Of a DNA stretch of 42,679 bases, positions 1-9,600 are shown in pieces. The notes beneath the pieces were generated by a model. The model worked only from the letters and a program-made list of their open reading frames with translations, made no database searches and had not been told where the DNA came from. The position numbers and the translations under genes are program-made. This DNA is from Rhizonema sp. PD37. GTDB taxonomy: Bacteria; Cyanobacteriota; Cyanobacteriia; Cyanobacteriales; Nostocaceae. Each line of letters starts with the position of its first letter. Positions within the stretch are counted from its first letter, which is position 1. The DNA lies in assembly GCA_029379215.1 (NCBI GenBank), contig JAQYWO010000036.1, positions 1 through 42,679 of the forward strand, in the 5' to 3' direction.

Positions 1-513
1 ACCTGAGATAATAATTAACTTTTTACAAAGTCTTTGTTTATAGAGAGTCAATATATAAATTGACAGCATAGCCAATGCTAAAGCAGGCAAACCAATCATA
101 ACGGAAACACTAAGTCTGAGAAAATTGCAAGAAATGACTAGCAATAAAGTACCAAGAACTGCTGACAAGTTTCCTAAATAGATACGTAAAGTCTGGCAAA
201 AAGACCATATGAGTATTGTTGAGAAGCTTAGAGTTAAAAGCCGAGATGCAAAAATGGATTGACCAAATAAATTAAACCAAGAAGATAAAATGATAGTGTA
301 AAGAGGTGGTTGATCATTCCAAATTTGTGTATACAGAGCGAAGCCTTTTAAGTGAAGTGAAGCTTTTATCAATTCAATACCCTCATCACTTGTATCGAAT
401 TGAAATACTTGCTCTATAGGCATAAAGCAAAGTGCAAAAATAAAAAAAGTAGCTGGTAGTAAGAGGTTAAATAATAAAAAGTTTTTCAATTTAAATGATG
501 AAATATAATTCAT
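1..513 (-). CDS. Partial GT39/ArnT-like membrane glycosyltransferase (N-terminal 171 codons)
   Basis: Reading the minus strand from ATG at 513-511 gives an open frame of 171 codons that runs off the left edge of the window, so only the N-terminus is seen. It starts MNYISSFKLKNF and continues into a hydrophobic segment. Near residue 40 it has FDTSDEG, which matches the first-loop acidic motif of the GT-C fold family GT39 (PMT/ArnT type), and near residue 65 it has WNDQPPLYTI, the typical following motif. Further hydrophobic segments follow. Members move sugars from polyprenyl-phosphate carriers to lipid or protein acceptors on the outer face of the plasma membrane. The family call rests on these two motifs and the hydrophobicity; the acceptor cannot be told. 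No clear ribosome binding site was seen before the ATG. Confidence 0.75.
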   Translation of the reverse strand, partial: MNYISSFKLKNFLLFNLLLPATFFIFALCFMPIEQVFQFDTSDEGIELIKASLHLKGFALYTQIWNDQPPLYTIILSSWFNLFGQSIFASRLLTLSFSTILIWSFCQTLRIYLGNLSAVLGTLLLVISCNFLRLSVSVMIGLPALALAMLSIYILTLYKQRLCKKLIIISG

Positions 514-1493
514 ATATTTATTTGACTTTCATGGAAACTCTCAAAAAGCTTTTCATCTGGAGCTAAATCGACGTGCTGCGGAAATTGGTAAATTCTTGAG
601 TCAACGATTTCCCATGTGCTTTTTCAGAGATATCTAACAGAGTTTATAGCCTGAAAAGAGCGTATGAGTTTTTGCCAACCCAAAAATAGAATTAGCCAAG
701 TTAACGAAGCTACTGCCAGATGATCACTAAGACTGTGGCAGAGGATATGGTTGTACTGTGTGTCGAATACACAACGTTTTTAGATTATGACAGCATCTTG
801 CTCAAACTTGAAAGTTATAGTCCGATTGGTAACGGTGTCTATGGGTTAACCTAACGGGACTTGGACATTTTTGATGAAGAAATAAGCCTCAAAACCATAC
901 AGGGCATGGGAAATATACCCAATGCCTAAAAAGGTTTGAAGCTCAGATATATTACGAAACAGGCTTAACGATGTCAAACTCTTTGTGTATATACATTTGA
1001 GTTTTTTTTTGCTATTTTTTGTCTAAGTTCCATTATCCAAGTTCTGTAATTAACTTTTTCTCAATTGTGATAAATACGGGTTACTGGTATTGGGTTTGAT
1101 GGGTGTCAAAATAATTCCAAAAATGGGCAATCGGGGAGAGGAAAGGCGTCCTCAATTAAAAACCATAAATCAATTTATTGTTATCTGCGAACTGCGATTT
1201 GCCTCCTAAAAAAATTTGATTTCAAGTCTTATTTGAACAATTTAAGAAATAAATTCAGATTAAAATTTCAAGTAAGCATTCGTGCCGTCAGTAATAGCAA
1301 TCAAAACTCTTCACCTGCATAACTTGCAAGAACTATAGTTATGTTACTTGAATATACAAAATTTCGTAATGATAGCTGAATGCTGACAATTTCAAACAAC
1401 TAAATACAGAGAACTGTTAATAGTAAGTAGGCAGAGCAATTGCTGACATCTATTTACTTCAAAACAGAACGGGTACTAAGGGAGTTATAATCA
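514..1493. other. Long non-coding stretch between divergent GT39-like gene and amt
   Basis: About 980 bases lie between two divergently oriented genes, so promoters for both should be here. I see no convincing gene. A 44-codon frame at 720-854 (+) starts MITKTVAED, and another stop-free stretch at about 537-640 (+) contains LELNRRAAEIGKF. Both could be scraps of dead genes but I recognise neither. An NtcA site (GTA-N8-TAC) would be expected before an ammonium transporter. The nearest look-alikes (GTTACTTGAATATAC around 1342, and GTA-N8-TGA at 1366-1379) do not match the consensus well. Confidence 0.5.
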
Positions 1494-2876
1494 GTGCTGA
1501 AAAAAGTTGCGCTTGTTAGCGCGATCGCTCTACTACTTCTGGGCACACTGCTAAAAGACAGTGCTTTGGCTGCACCATCTGATGTGAACGCGGCAATTTC
1601 TAATGCTCAAACTGCTGCCGATACAACATTTGTGCTAATCTCGGCAGCCCTTGTCTTGCTGATGACACCAGGGCTAGCATTTTTCTATGGCGGTATGGTG
1701 CGATCGCGCAATATTCTCAATACTCTGATGATGAGCTTTGTGGTAATGGCGATCGTTGGGGTGACTTGGATTTTATGGGGCTACAGCCTTGCCTTTGCTC
1801 CGGGTAACCCAATTATTGGTGGATTGCAGTGGCTGGGTTTGAATCATGTAGGCTACGAACTCACGAACTATCTCCAAGGTTCAAATCCCGTTGACGTAGT
1901 TTCCTATGCTCCAACAATTCCCCACCAAGCATTCACGATCTACCAAGCCATGTTTGCCATTATCACCCCAGCTTTGATTTCGGGGGCGATTGTTGAACGG
2001 ATGAATTTTACTGCTTATTCTTTATTTGTACTACTGTGGTCAACTTTTATCTACACTCCCCTTGCTCATATGGTATGGGCTAAAGGTGGACTTTTGGGTT
2101 CATATGGCGGTTGGGGTGCCCTCGACTTTGCTGGTGGTACAGTCGTTCACATTAGTTCTGGTGTTTCGGCATTGGTAGCTGCGATCGTTCTCAAACCTCG
2201 GAAAACTTACCCACATCGCCTCAGCCCTCCTCACAACGTTCCCTTCATTTTATTGGGAGCAAGCTTGCTGTGGTTTGGCTGGTTCGGTTTCAATGCTGGT
2301 AGCGCTTTGGCTTCTGGGAAGTTAGCAACAGCCGCATTTATTGCCACCAATACAGCAGCAGCAGCAGGCGCTTTAATGTGGCTGATTCTAGAAAAAGTGT
2401 TACGCAGTAAACCAACTGCAGTCGGTGCAGCCACAGGAGCAGTGGCAGGCTTGGTAGGCATCACTCCAGCAGCTGGATTTGTCACACCATTAGCAGCAAT
2501 TTTGATTGGCGCTATTACTGCCTTTGCTTGCTTCTATGCTGTCAGCTTTAAGCATAAACTGCAAGTGGATGACGCTTTAGATTCATATCCCGTGCATGGT
2601 GTTGGCGGTACTGTTGGTGCAATTCTTACTGGCTTCTTTGCTACCAAAACTGTCAACTCTGCCGGGGCAAATGGCTTGTTATTTGGCAATCCTATGCAAG
2701 TACTCATCCAAATTGTCACAGTTGCCGTAGTTTATATCATTGCTGGAGTCGGGACTTGGATCATTCTCAAAATCCTCGACGTTACAGTCGGTTTGCGAAT
2801 TCGGGAAGAAGCAGAACTGGAAGGCATGGATATTAACGAACACGGCGAAGAAGGTTATAATGACGACATCGCATAG
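1494..2876 (+). CDS. amt: Ammonium transporter, Amt/MEP/Rh family
   Basis: A 460-residue ammonium channel of the plasma membrane that brings in ammonium (as NH3 or NH4+). Residues 1-27 form a cleavable signal peptide ending in ALAA, as in bacterial AmtB. The mature part opens with AADTTFVLIS and PGLAFFYGGMVRSRN (59-73), the Amt family signature, followed by about eleven membrane segments. The two pore histidines are H219 (GGTVVHISSG) and H368 (YPVHGVGGT). The cytoplasmic tail ends in INEHGEEGYNDD, the region that PII (GlnB) proteins contact in this family. The start is GTG, chosen because TAAGGGAG lies at 1477-1484, nine bases upstream, and the signal peptide begins there. Cyanobacterial amt genes are usually NtcA-activated; I could not find a clean NtcA box. 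No glnK/glnB gene is adjacent. Confidence 0.97.
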   Translation: MLKKVALVSAIALLLLGTLLKDSALAAPSDVNAAISNAQTAADTTFVLISAALVLLMTPGLAFFYGGMVRSRNILNTLMMSFVVMAIVGVTWILWGYSLAFAPGNPIIGGLQWLGLNHVGYELTNYLQGSNPVDVVSYAPTIPHQAFTIYQAMFAIITPALISGAIVERMNFTAYSLFVLLWSTFIYTPLAHMVWAKGGLLGSYGGWGALDFAGGTVVHISSGVSALVAAIVLKPRKTYPHRLSPPHNVPFILLGASLLWFGWFGFNAGSALASGKLATAAFIATNTAAAAGALMWLILEKVLRSKPTAVGAATGAVAGLVGITPAAGFVTPLAAILIGAITAFACFYAVSFKHKLQVDDALDSYPVHGVGGTVGAILTGFFATKTVNSAGANGLLFGNPMQVLIQIVTVAVVYIIAGVGTWIILKILDVTVGLRIREEAELEGMDINEHGEEGYNDDIA

Positions 2877-2987
2877 CGTATAATCTATAGCACAAAAAAT
2901 GCGTATTGACAAAATTTTTCTAATATGCCATACATTTAGCGCTTCAACTTTTGATTTTTCCACGAATAAGAGTTTTCCTTTATACAG

Positions 2988-3030
2988 GTAGGGGCTCTCA
3001 GATATTTGCCCCTACTCTCGGTAGAGAGCC
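2988..3030. terminator. Overlapping alternative hairpins downstream of amt
   Basis: GTAGGGGC (2988-2995) pairs with GCCCCTAC (3008-3015). The overlapping GGCTCTC (2993-2999) can instead pair with GAGAGCC (3024-3030). The two stems share bases, so only one can form at a time. The site is 110 bases after the amt stop and there is no clear T-run, so an intrinsic terminator is possible but unproven. It may simply be a repeat. Confidence 0.45.
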
Positions 3031-3066
3031 TTGACAAATCAGAAACGATCATTATCCGTTAAACTC

Positions 3067-3088
3067 GTCGGGGGAAGTTTCCCCCGAC
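3067..3088. terminator. Perfect 10-bp stem hairpin after amt
   Basis: GTCGGGGGAA (3067-3076) and TTCCCCCGAC (3079-3088) form a perfect 10-base-pair stem with almost no loop. The stem is strong and GC-rich but is followed by AGATTTAACG rather than a T-run. It may end the amt transcript or be a dispersed palindromic repeat. Confidence 0.45.
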
Positions 3089-3237
3089 AGATTTAACGTT
3101 AATACACAAGATATTGATTTTTGTGACCGACTTAGTGCTATAAAAAATAATACGCTCAGCACTTAGTAATCAGAATTGTTATGATTACTGCTGGTACTCT
3201 CAAATCTGATTCAAAGATTAGCTTAATTTGACGCCTC

Positions 3238-4062
3238 GTGTCTACTTCGAGCAAAAAACTTCCTGCCTGGGCATTTTTATCCTTAGCAGTCAATGGCATA
3301 CTGATGTTGTCCGTTATCCTACTTATTTTACGACATCAGGAATTGACCGCTTTTTTCAAGACTGTATTTTTCCCTCAACCTGAAGTCACACCGCAGTTAG
3401 GTTCGCGTCACCAACTCAATTATTCGCAGTGGGTAGACATCCTCAAGCAAGAAGCAAATGTCGCTGCCTCAAAGCATCCTCAGCATTTAAATATACTGGC
3501 TGGAGATTCTCTGAGTCTGTGGTTTCCCCCTGAATTGTTACCCAAAGACAAAAATTGGTTAAATCAGGGGATCTCTGGAGAGACGAGTACTGGACTATTA
3601 AAAAGATTAAATTTATTTGATCGCACTCAACCGGAAAAGATTTTTGTGATGATTGGCATTAACGACCTGATTCGAGGAGTTAACGATAAAATCATTTTAG
3701 ACAATCAGTACAAAATTATACACCACCTGCACGAGGTGCATCCTAAAGCCGAAGTTGTCGTTGAATCGATTTTGCCGCATCAGTCGGAAGGCGTAAATTG
3801 GCAAGGACGAGAAAAACTTCTGGCTATTCCCAACAGTCGCATTCGGCAGTTGAATCAACAACTTCAAGGCATAGCAGTAAAAGAAGGTGTTAGGTATATC
3901 AACTTATATCCTCTGTTTGCTAACGAGCAAGGCAATCTCCGTCACGAACTTAGTAGTGATGGTTTACATCTCAATCCAAATGGCTATTTAGTCTGGAGTT
4001 CTGCTTTACAGTTGTACAATCAGATCGAACAAAGAAGCGAATCGGTAAATGGGGAAGAGTAG
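3238..4062 (+). CDS. SGNH/GDSL-family hydrolase, membrane-anchored
   Basis: A 274-residue SGNH hydrolase (esterase or acyl-hydrolase fold). Residues 9-32 are a single hydrophobic segment that should anchor the protein with its catalytic domain outside the cytoplasm. The four family blocks are present: block I AGDSLSLW with nucleophile S91, block II glycine G111 in NQGISGETS, block III N142 in GINDLIRG, and block V DGLHLNPNGY with D241 and H244. Length fits the family. Relatives act on lipids or on acyl groups of cell-wall and exported polysaccharides; the substrate here is unknown. The start is GTG at 3238, which places the anchor at the N-terminus; no good ribosome site was seen. It reads toward ispH, 80 bases away. 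Confidence 0.85.
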   Translation: MSTSSKKLPAWAFLSLAVNGILMLSVILLILRHQELTAFFKTVFFPQPEVTPQLGSRHQLNYSQWVDILKQEANVAASKHPQHLNILAGDSLSLWFPPELLPKDKNWLNQGISGETSTGLLKRLNLFDRTQPEKIFVMIGINDLIRGVNDKIILDNQYKIIHHLHEVHPKAEVVVESILPHQSEGVNWQGREKLLAIPNSRIRQLNQQLQGIAVKEGVRYINLYPLFANEQGNLRHELSSDGLHLNPNGYLVWSSALQLYNQIEQRSESVNGEE

Positions 4063-4142
4063 TTAACAATTAGCAATTCTCATCTGTTATGGTATCCATT
4101 GCGCTCTTAAAATGAAAATTAGCAATTTTTGACGAAAAACTA

Positions 4143-5351
4143 ATGGATACTAAAGCTTTTAAACGTTCGCTCCAGCATTCAGAGAACTATCATCGTAAGG
4201 GATTTGGTCATCAAGCAGAAGTCGCCACGCAATTACAATCTGAGTATCAAAGCAATTTAATTCAGCAAATACGTAACAATAATTACATCTTAACGCGCGG
4301 TGATGTTACTATCCACCTAGCGCAGGCTTTTGGCTTTTGTTGGGGTGTGGAACGTGCAGTCGCAATGGCTTATGAAACCCGCAAGCACTTCAAGAGCGAT
4401 CGCATTTGGATTACCAATGAGATTATTCATAATCCTTCTGTCAATCAGCGCATTCTGGAAATGCAAGTTGATTTTATCCCTGTTGAAGCTGGAAAAAAAG
4501 ACTTTTCTGTTGTTGATGCTGGTGATGTTGTTATTTTACCTGCTTTTGGGGCAAGTGTCCAAGAAATGCAGATACTTAATGATAAAAGTTGCAAAATTGT
4601 TGATACCACTTGTCCTTGGGTATCTAAGGTTTGGAACACAGTGGAGAAGCATAAAAAAGGTGATTTTACTTCAATTATTCACGGCAAATACAAGCATGAG
4701 GAAACAATCGCCACCAGTTCCTTTGCTGGCAAATATCTCATTGTGCTGAATTGGACTGAAGCAGAATATGTTGCTGACTACATTCTTAATGGTGGGAATC
4801 GGCAAGAGTTTCTCACAAAATTTGCTAAAGCTTGTTCGGCAGGATTTGATCCAGATCGAGACTTAGAAAGAATTGGCATTGCTAATCAAACAACAATGCT
4901 GAAAGGCGAAACAGAGAAGCTTGGTAAGTTGTTTGAACATACAATGATGAAAAAGTATGGTCCCCATGAATTGAACAACCATTTTCAAAGCTTCAACACT
5001 ATCTGTGATGCCACTCAAGAAAGGCAAGATGCTATGACAGATTTAGTGCAACAGCCGCTTGATTTGATGATAGTTATAGGTGGATTTAATTCATCCAATA
5101 CCACACAATTACAACAAATTGCCGAAGAACAGGGAATTTCATATCATATTGATACTGTAGAGCGAATTAAATCAGAAAATTGCATCGAACATCGGCAATT
5201 AGATGGAACATTATCAGTAGCAGAAAATTGGTTGCCTGAAGGTAAAATAGTTGTCGGAATTACTTCCGGTGCTTCTACACCTGATAAGGTAGTGGAAGAT
5301 GTAATTGAGAAGATTTTTGCTCTTAAAGCAACTGCAGCAGTAAGTAAGTAA
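4143..5351 (+). CDS. ispH: 4-hydroxy-3-methylbut-2-enyl diphosphate reductase
   Basis: IspH (LytB) carries out the last step of the MEP isoprenoid pathway in the cytoplasm, reducing HMBPP to a mixture of IPP and DMAPP with an iron-sulfur cluster. These precursors feed carotenoids, the chlorophyll phytyl tail and quinones. The three cluster cysteines are visible: C66 in [12 protein letters not shown]157 in [10 protein letters not shown] and C288 in [11 protein letters not shown]. The HGKYKHEET segment near 180-188 carries the substrate-site histidine and glutamate region. At 402 residues it is the long cyanobacterial/plant form with an N-terminal extension of about 50 residues compared with the E. 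coli enzyme. ATG at 4143 gives that length. It appears to be transcribed alone. Confidence 0.97.
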   Translation: MDTKAFKRSLQHSENYHRKGFGHQAEVATQLQSEYQSNLIQQIRNNNYILTRGDVTIHLAQAFGFCWGVERAVAMAYETRKHFKSDRIWITNEIIHNPSVNQRILEMQVDFIPVEAGKKDFSVVDAGDVVILPAFGASVQEMQILNDKSCKIVDTTCPWVSKVWNTVEKHKKGDFTSIIHGKYKHEETIATSSFAGKYLIVLNWTEAEYVADYILNGGNRQEFLTKFAKACSAGFDPDRDLERIGIANQTTMLKGETEKLGKLFEHTMMKKYGPHELNNHFQSFNTICDATQERQDAMTDLVQQPLDLMIVIGGFNSSNTTQLQQIAEEQGISYHIDTVERIKSENCIEHRQLDGTLSVAENWLPEGKIVVGITSGASTPDKVVEDVIEKIFALKATAAVSK

Positions 5352-5375
5352 GTCGGCATAAATAAATGAAATTTT

Positions 5376-5408
5376 GTAGTAAGCGCTTCAGCGCTGAAGC
5401 GCAACTAC
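5376..5408. repeat. Palindromic repeat (GCGCTTCAGC type)
   Basis: GCGCTTCAGC (5383-5392) is followed directly by its reverse complement GCTGAAGCGC (5393-5402), and the flanks GTAGT and ACTAC also pair. The right end, AAGCGCAACTACGAAC, recurs in the hairpin at 11223-11274, so both belong to one dispersed repeat family. It lies 24 bases after ispH and might also stop transcription. Confidence 0.75.
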
Positions 5409-5442
5409 GAACTATCAGTAGATCACAAACTTTTTCCCAAAA

Positions 5443-5473
5443 GGCGATGCCTGCGGCGGGCTGCGCCTACGCC
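5443..5473. repeat. GC-rich short interspersed repeat
   Basis: A GC-rich stretch starting GGCGATGCCTGCGGC and ending CTACGCC. Its ends GGCG and CGCC can pair. It resembles the short repeats scattered between genes in Nostoc-type genomes. A degenerate relative with GGCGAT and a central palindrome is at 32865-32907. Assignment is by eye. Confidence 0.6.
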
Positions 5474-5616
5474 AACCAATTAGCCGGAAGATAAAAAGTG
5501 GAAGATTAATTTATCGTGAATTATTTAGTGTTAAACAGATATTAGCCTTCTTGTGTCAAGCTATTGACAAAATATATCAAAATTTTTACAGTGTGAGGTA
5601 ATGAGGTAGTACCAAA

Positions 5617-5814
5617 TTGGAACAAACAACGCTTGACGCATTTTTAGAAATATACGCACAACTTCAAACGATGACCAATAATCTATATAATTTAGCGGAT
5701 GCGGCTGTGGATACAAGAAATTATAATGATGCTAACTTACTTCAAGCTAGAGCGGATATCCTTTATGAACAAATGGAAAATTTAAACGCTGTAATTTCAG
5801 AGTATGAGGTTTAA
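5617..5814 (+). CDS. Small helical protein of unknown function, first of a pair
   Basis: A 65-residue protein, acidic and rich in A, L, N and Q, predicted by eye to be all-helical, with no cysteine and no membrane segment. I do not recognise the family. The start is TTG at 5617, chosen because GAGGT at 5603-5607 is a good ribosome binding site nine bases upstream. The next small gene starts three bases after the stop, so the two are almost surely co-translated. The shared size, helicity and tight spacing suggest the two products may bind each other; that is inference. Neither looks like a known toxin or antitoxin. Confidence 0.65.
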   Translation: MEQTTLDAFLEIYAQLQTMTNNLYNLADAAVDTRNYNDANLLQARADILYEQMENLNAVISEYEV

Positions 5815-5817
5815 AAA

Positions 5818-6000
5818 ATGGAAGAACTAGAAGCCAAAATAAAAGCTTTGAGTAAAAAAGCAGCACAACTGAGTAATCAAGCCGTAGAAGCTTCAAAGGT
5901 TAATCGGAAACTTGGACTTGATTTGATGCGACAAGCCAGAGATGCAAGTGTTGAATGTCAATCACTGATACAAGAGTTAAAAAGACAACAACTTGTATAA
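5818..6000 (+). CDS. Small coiled-coil-like protein of unknown function, second of a pair
   Basis: A 60-residue, highly charged protein starting MEELEAKIKALSKKAAQL. The heptad-like spacing of leucine, isoleucine and alanine through the first 25 residues suggests a short coiled coil, and the C-terminal half (QSLIQELKRQQLV) is also helical. The ATG follows the stop of the previous gene by three bases. I do not recognise the family. The start of the pair is supported by a ribosome site before the first gene; for this one translational coupling is likely. No promoter motif could be assigned with confidence. Confidence 0.65.
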   Translation: MEELEAKIKALSKKAAQLSNQAVEASKVNRKLGLDLMRQARDASVECQSLIQELKRQQLV

Positions 6001-6145
6001 GTATAACATTTAAAATAATGCCTCAAACTATTGTAATTTATAAATTGCAGCAGCTTTTGTCTTAGGTAAAAATAAACAGGCAGGGTTGTAAATCTACAAA
6101 TCCTTCCTCGCCGATCTTGTAATACGCAGAGCAACTGGCTGAAAT

Positions 6146-6439
6146 TCAGTCATTCAAAATTTTGTCCACGGTGAAATCAGTGCCATGCAGTTCGTTATAG
6201 TGAGCGATCGCTTCTTCTACTGAATAAGATTCGCCATTACTCTCAATTATTGCACGGCGAAAATCTGCAACATCTCCTGCATCTTCTAACGCTTCCAAAC
6301 GTTTTAAGTCAGCACGGCTAATGACTGCTGCAATAACCTGTCCTTTTGATTCAATGACAATACGTTCCTGTTCTTGTTCCACAAGCGCAAGGAGTTCTGA
6401 AAACTTTTCTTGTGCCTGATTTACTTCCACTTTTGTCAT
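6146..6439 (-). CDS. Phd/YefM-family antitoxin, apparently without a toxin
   Basis: A 97-residue protein starting MTKVEVNQAQEKFSELL, the usual N-terminus of Phd/YefM antitoxins, which bind DNA as dimers and use their C-terminal part to block a partner toxin. The stretch ERIVIESKGQVIAAVISRADL matches the beta-hairpin and helix of the fold. The C-terminal part (about 60-97) is acidic, as expected for the toxin-binding arm. The frame is open a further 17 codons upstream, but MTKVEV is the family start. No toxin gene (RelE, Doc or VapC type) follows on the minus strand before the small-gene pair ends at 6000, so it is either orphan or acts on a toxin elsewhere. Confidence 0.8.
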   Translation of the reverse strand: MTKVEVNQAQEKFSELLALVEQEQERIVIESKGQVIAAVISRADLKRLEALEDAGDVADFRRAIIESNGESYSVEEAIAHYNELHGTDFTVDKILND

Positions 6440-6676
6440 GTTAATACTCGGTTGTTGCATCAGTCTGGTTTCAGGATAGCACAGTATCAATGGCGCGATC
6501 TCACAACATAAGAATCTGCAACAGCTTCAACGCAGGGAATCACCAAGGGCGGGCTGCGATTGTTTTGTCGGTTCGTTCGTCAAAATTTTTTGTGAATCTG
6601 TAACACTCGGTACTTATGTTTTGATACAGTAATTCTCATCTGCCAGAATTTCTTGACAATTCAGAGGCTTTGGTTT

Positions 6677-9600
6677 ATGAAAGTGCTTCATGGGACTTGG
6701 ATACCGAATGCAGAAACTGACTTTATTGTGCCTGGTTCATTCTACCTGTGGGTAGAAACTTCTGTCCTCAAAAAAACCCTCACAAACAATCAACGAATTC
6801 ACCCTGGACATCTCGCACAAGATGAATTAGCAAATTTTATAGAACGGCAGTTAGGAATTAAAGAATCGGCAGAACAATTAACAGCACGTATATCCCCGAA
6901 ATACTTTGCCCTGCCAACAGCCAATCATCAACCTTTGCCATCACCGGAATTAATCAAGTATCTGGAAGCGGAAATTTCTGAAGAATACGAAGGTTTTGAA
7001 TACTGGAAGGTGGACTGCTATACAGTAAGCGATAATTCACCAGTTTCAAAAGCCACGAACATTATTAAACTACTTAACGACATCCACTTTTTAGCATTAT
7101 ACAATTCTGAAGAAGTGCAACTAGGTTCAGATCTCTTGTTTTGGTATCACTACACCCAAACTTTTAAACAAGTGATTCTGAAAGACCAGTATATTCCAGC
7201 ACTGAAATATCGGCAATTAGAAGCAACTAAATCTAAGAAAAAAGGCAAGCAGCAAAGAAGCGATGCTTTTGTTATCTATGCAACCTGGGAGATTATTTCC
7301 GAACAATACGAATCAAACATCAAAAAATATATTGAATACCTACCGCTTATTTGTGTTGCTGGTTCTGAAGCACCCAGTGATTCAGTAGAGTTTTTCGATA
7401 AAGAAACACTGCTACGTCACTTCTCCGAGTGCTTACTTCATAACTTGGTAACTCACACACCCTCTACTGCTGTTTTCGATAAGCAGATTGCGGACTCTCT
7501 AATCCATTATTGCCTTCACCCCAATCAACACAACCCACTGACGACAAATGCAGCTTTACAAGAATACAAACAATGGCTGGCATGGAAAACTAAAATAACT
7601 CGCACTTCACACAACTCCTCCTTTCACCTCTGTTTCCTATTGCACTCCGCTACTCCAGAAAATATAGACGAGTGGCAGATGCAGTTTCTCGTAGCTAGCA
7701 AACAAGATCCTTCACTCAAGCTGACATTGGCTGACTACTGGGAAATAAAAGAACGGAAAGGAAGAAAAGGAGAAGATTCCTCCCCACTGCCTCATTTTTT
7801 CGGTGAAGATTTTGAAACGAATCTGCTTTTAAATCTGGGGTATGCAGCGCGAATGTATCCCAATCTATGGCAAGGATTGGAAACAGATCGCCCTACCAAA
7901 CTGCAACTGACTTTAGAAGAAGCATTTGACTTCCTCAACGAAAGTGCTTGGGTATTAGAAGACGCAGGCTTTAAAGTCATCGTGCCTGCTTGGTATACCC
8001 CCGCAGGTCGCCGTCGTGCTAAAATTCGGCTCAAAGCATCTGCTCGTCAGCAATCAGCAACCAAGACAAAGACAATAAGCTATTTTAGCCTGGACTCTTT
8101 AGTACAGTATCAATATGAACTGTCCATTGGCGATCAGCTTGTAACTCCTCAAGAATGGGAAGAACTTCTCAATTCTAAAGCTCCCCTAGTACATTTTCGC
8201 GGTCAGTGGATGGAACTTGACCGCGATCAGATGCAGCAGTTACTGGAATTCTGGCAATCCCACGCTAAAGAACAACCAGAGATGACATTGCTGGAATTTT
8301 TACAACGCAGTGCAGAAGCTGGGGAAGAATGGGAAGTTGAACACGACCAAGCTTTGTCAGAAATGATAGCGAAACTGCAAGATAAAAGCCAGATCGAGCC
8401 AGTTTCTGACTTGCTACAACTGCAAGGCAAGCTGCGAGAGTACCAAAAGCGAGGCGTGTCTTGGCTGGAGTATCTAGAACGTTTGGGATTGAATGGCTGT
8501 CTGGCAGACGACATGGGTTTGGGAAAGTCCGTGCAGGTGATTGCCCGATTAGTGCAGGAGAGGGAAGAGGATATGAGTGAAATCGCCCACGCCTTGTTAC
8601 CAACCCTACTCATCGCCCCCACATCAGTGGTGGGAAATTGGCAGAGGGAAATTGCCAAGTTTGCACCGCAGCTGAAAACTATGGTGCATCACGGGAGCGA
8701 TCGCCTGCAAAATGCGGATTTCCCGACAGCTTGTCAAGAGCATGATGTGGTGATTACCTCCTTTACCCTAGTTCGCCTTGATGAAAAACTACTGAATAGC
8801 ATAGAGTGGCAAAGAATTGTCATAGATGAAGCACAAAACATTAAAAATCCTAAAGCGGCTCAAACTAAAGCAATTCTCAAACTATCCGCAAAACACAAAC
8901 TGGCTTTAACCGGAACTCCAGTAGAAAACCGCTTACTCGATTTGTGGTCAATTTTTAACTTTCTCAATCCTGGCTATCTTGGCAAAGAAGCGCAGTTTCG
9001 CAAATCCTTTGAGATTCCCATTCAAAAGGACAACGACAGAGTAAAATCGGCTACACTCAAAAAATTGGTGGAACCTCTGATCTTGCGTCGCGTGAAAACA
9101 GATCAATCAATTATTAGCGATTTACCAGATAAAGTCGAACAAAAACTATACACAAATTTGACAAAAGAGCAAGCATCGCTTTATGAAATCGTCGTTAAAG
9201 ATGTGGAGGAAAAACTACAAACAGCAGAGGGTATCCAACGCAAAGGTTTAATCCTCTCAACTCTGATGAAATTGAAGCAGATTTGTAACCATCCAGCACA
9301 ATTTTTGCAGGACGGCAGCGAATTTTCAACAGAGCGATCGCACAAACTTAGTCGAATCTCAGAGATGGTAGAAGAAGCCCTTTCTGAAGGAGAAAGTCTC
9401 CTAATTTTCAGTCAATTCACAGAAGTTTGTGAAAAAATAGAAAAACATTTAAAACATTTTTTACATTGTAATACCTACTATTTACACGGTGGTACAAGCC
9501 GCAAACGGCGCGAACAAATGATTGGCGAATTCCAAGAATTAGATACGGAACCATCAGTTTTTATACTTTCTTTAAAAGCTGGCGGTGTTGGGATCACCCT

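Noticed and set aside
720..854. 44-codon small gene upstream of amt
   Set aside because: No ribosome site and no family recognised; mentioned only as possible debris.
1340..1380. NtcA site before amt
   Set aside because: The best candidates have the wrong spacing or two mismatches in the second half-site.
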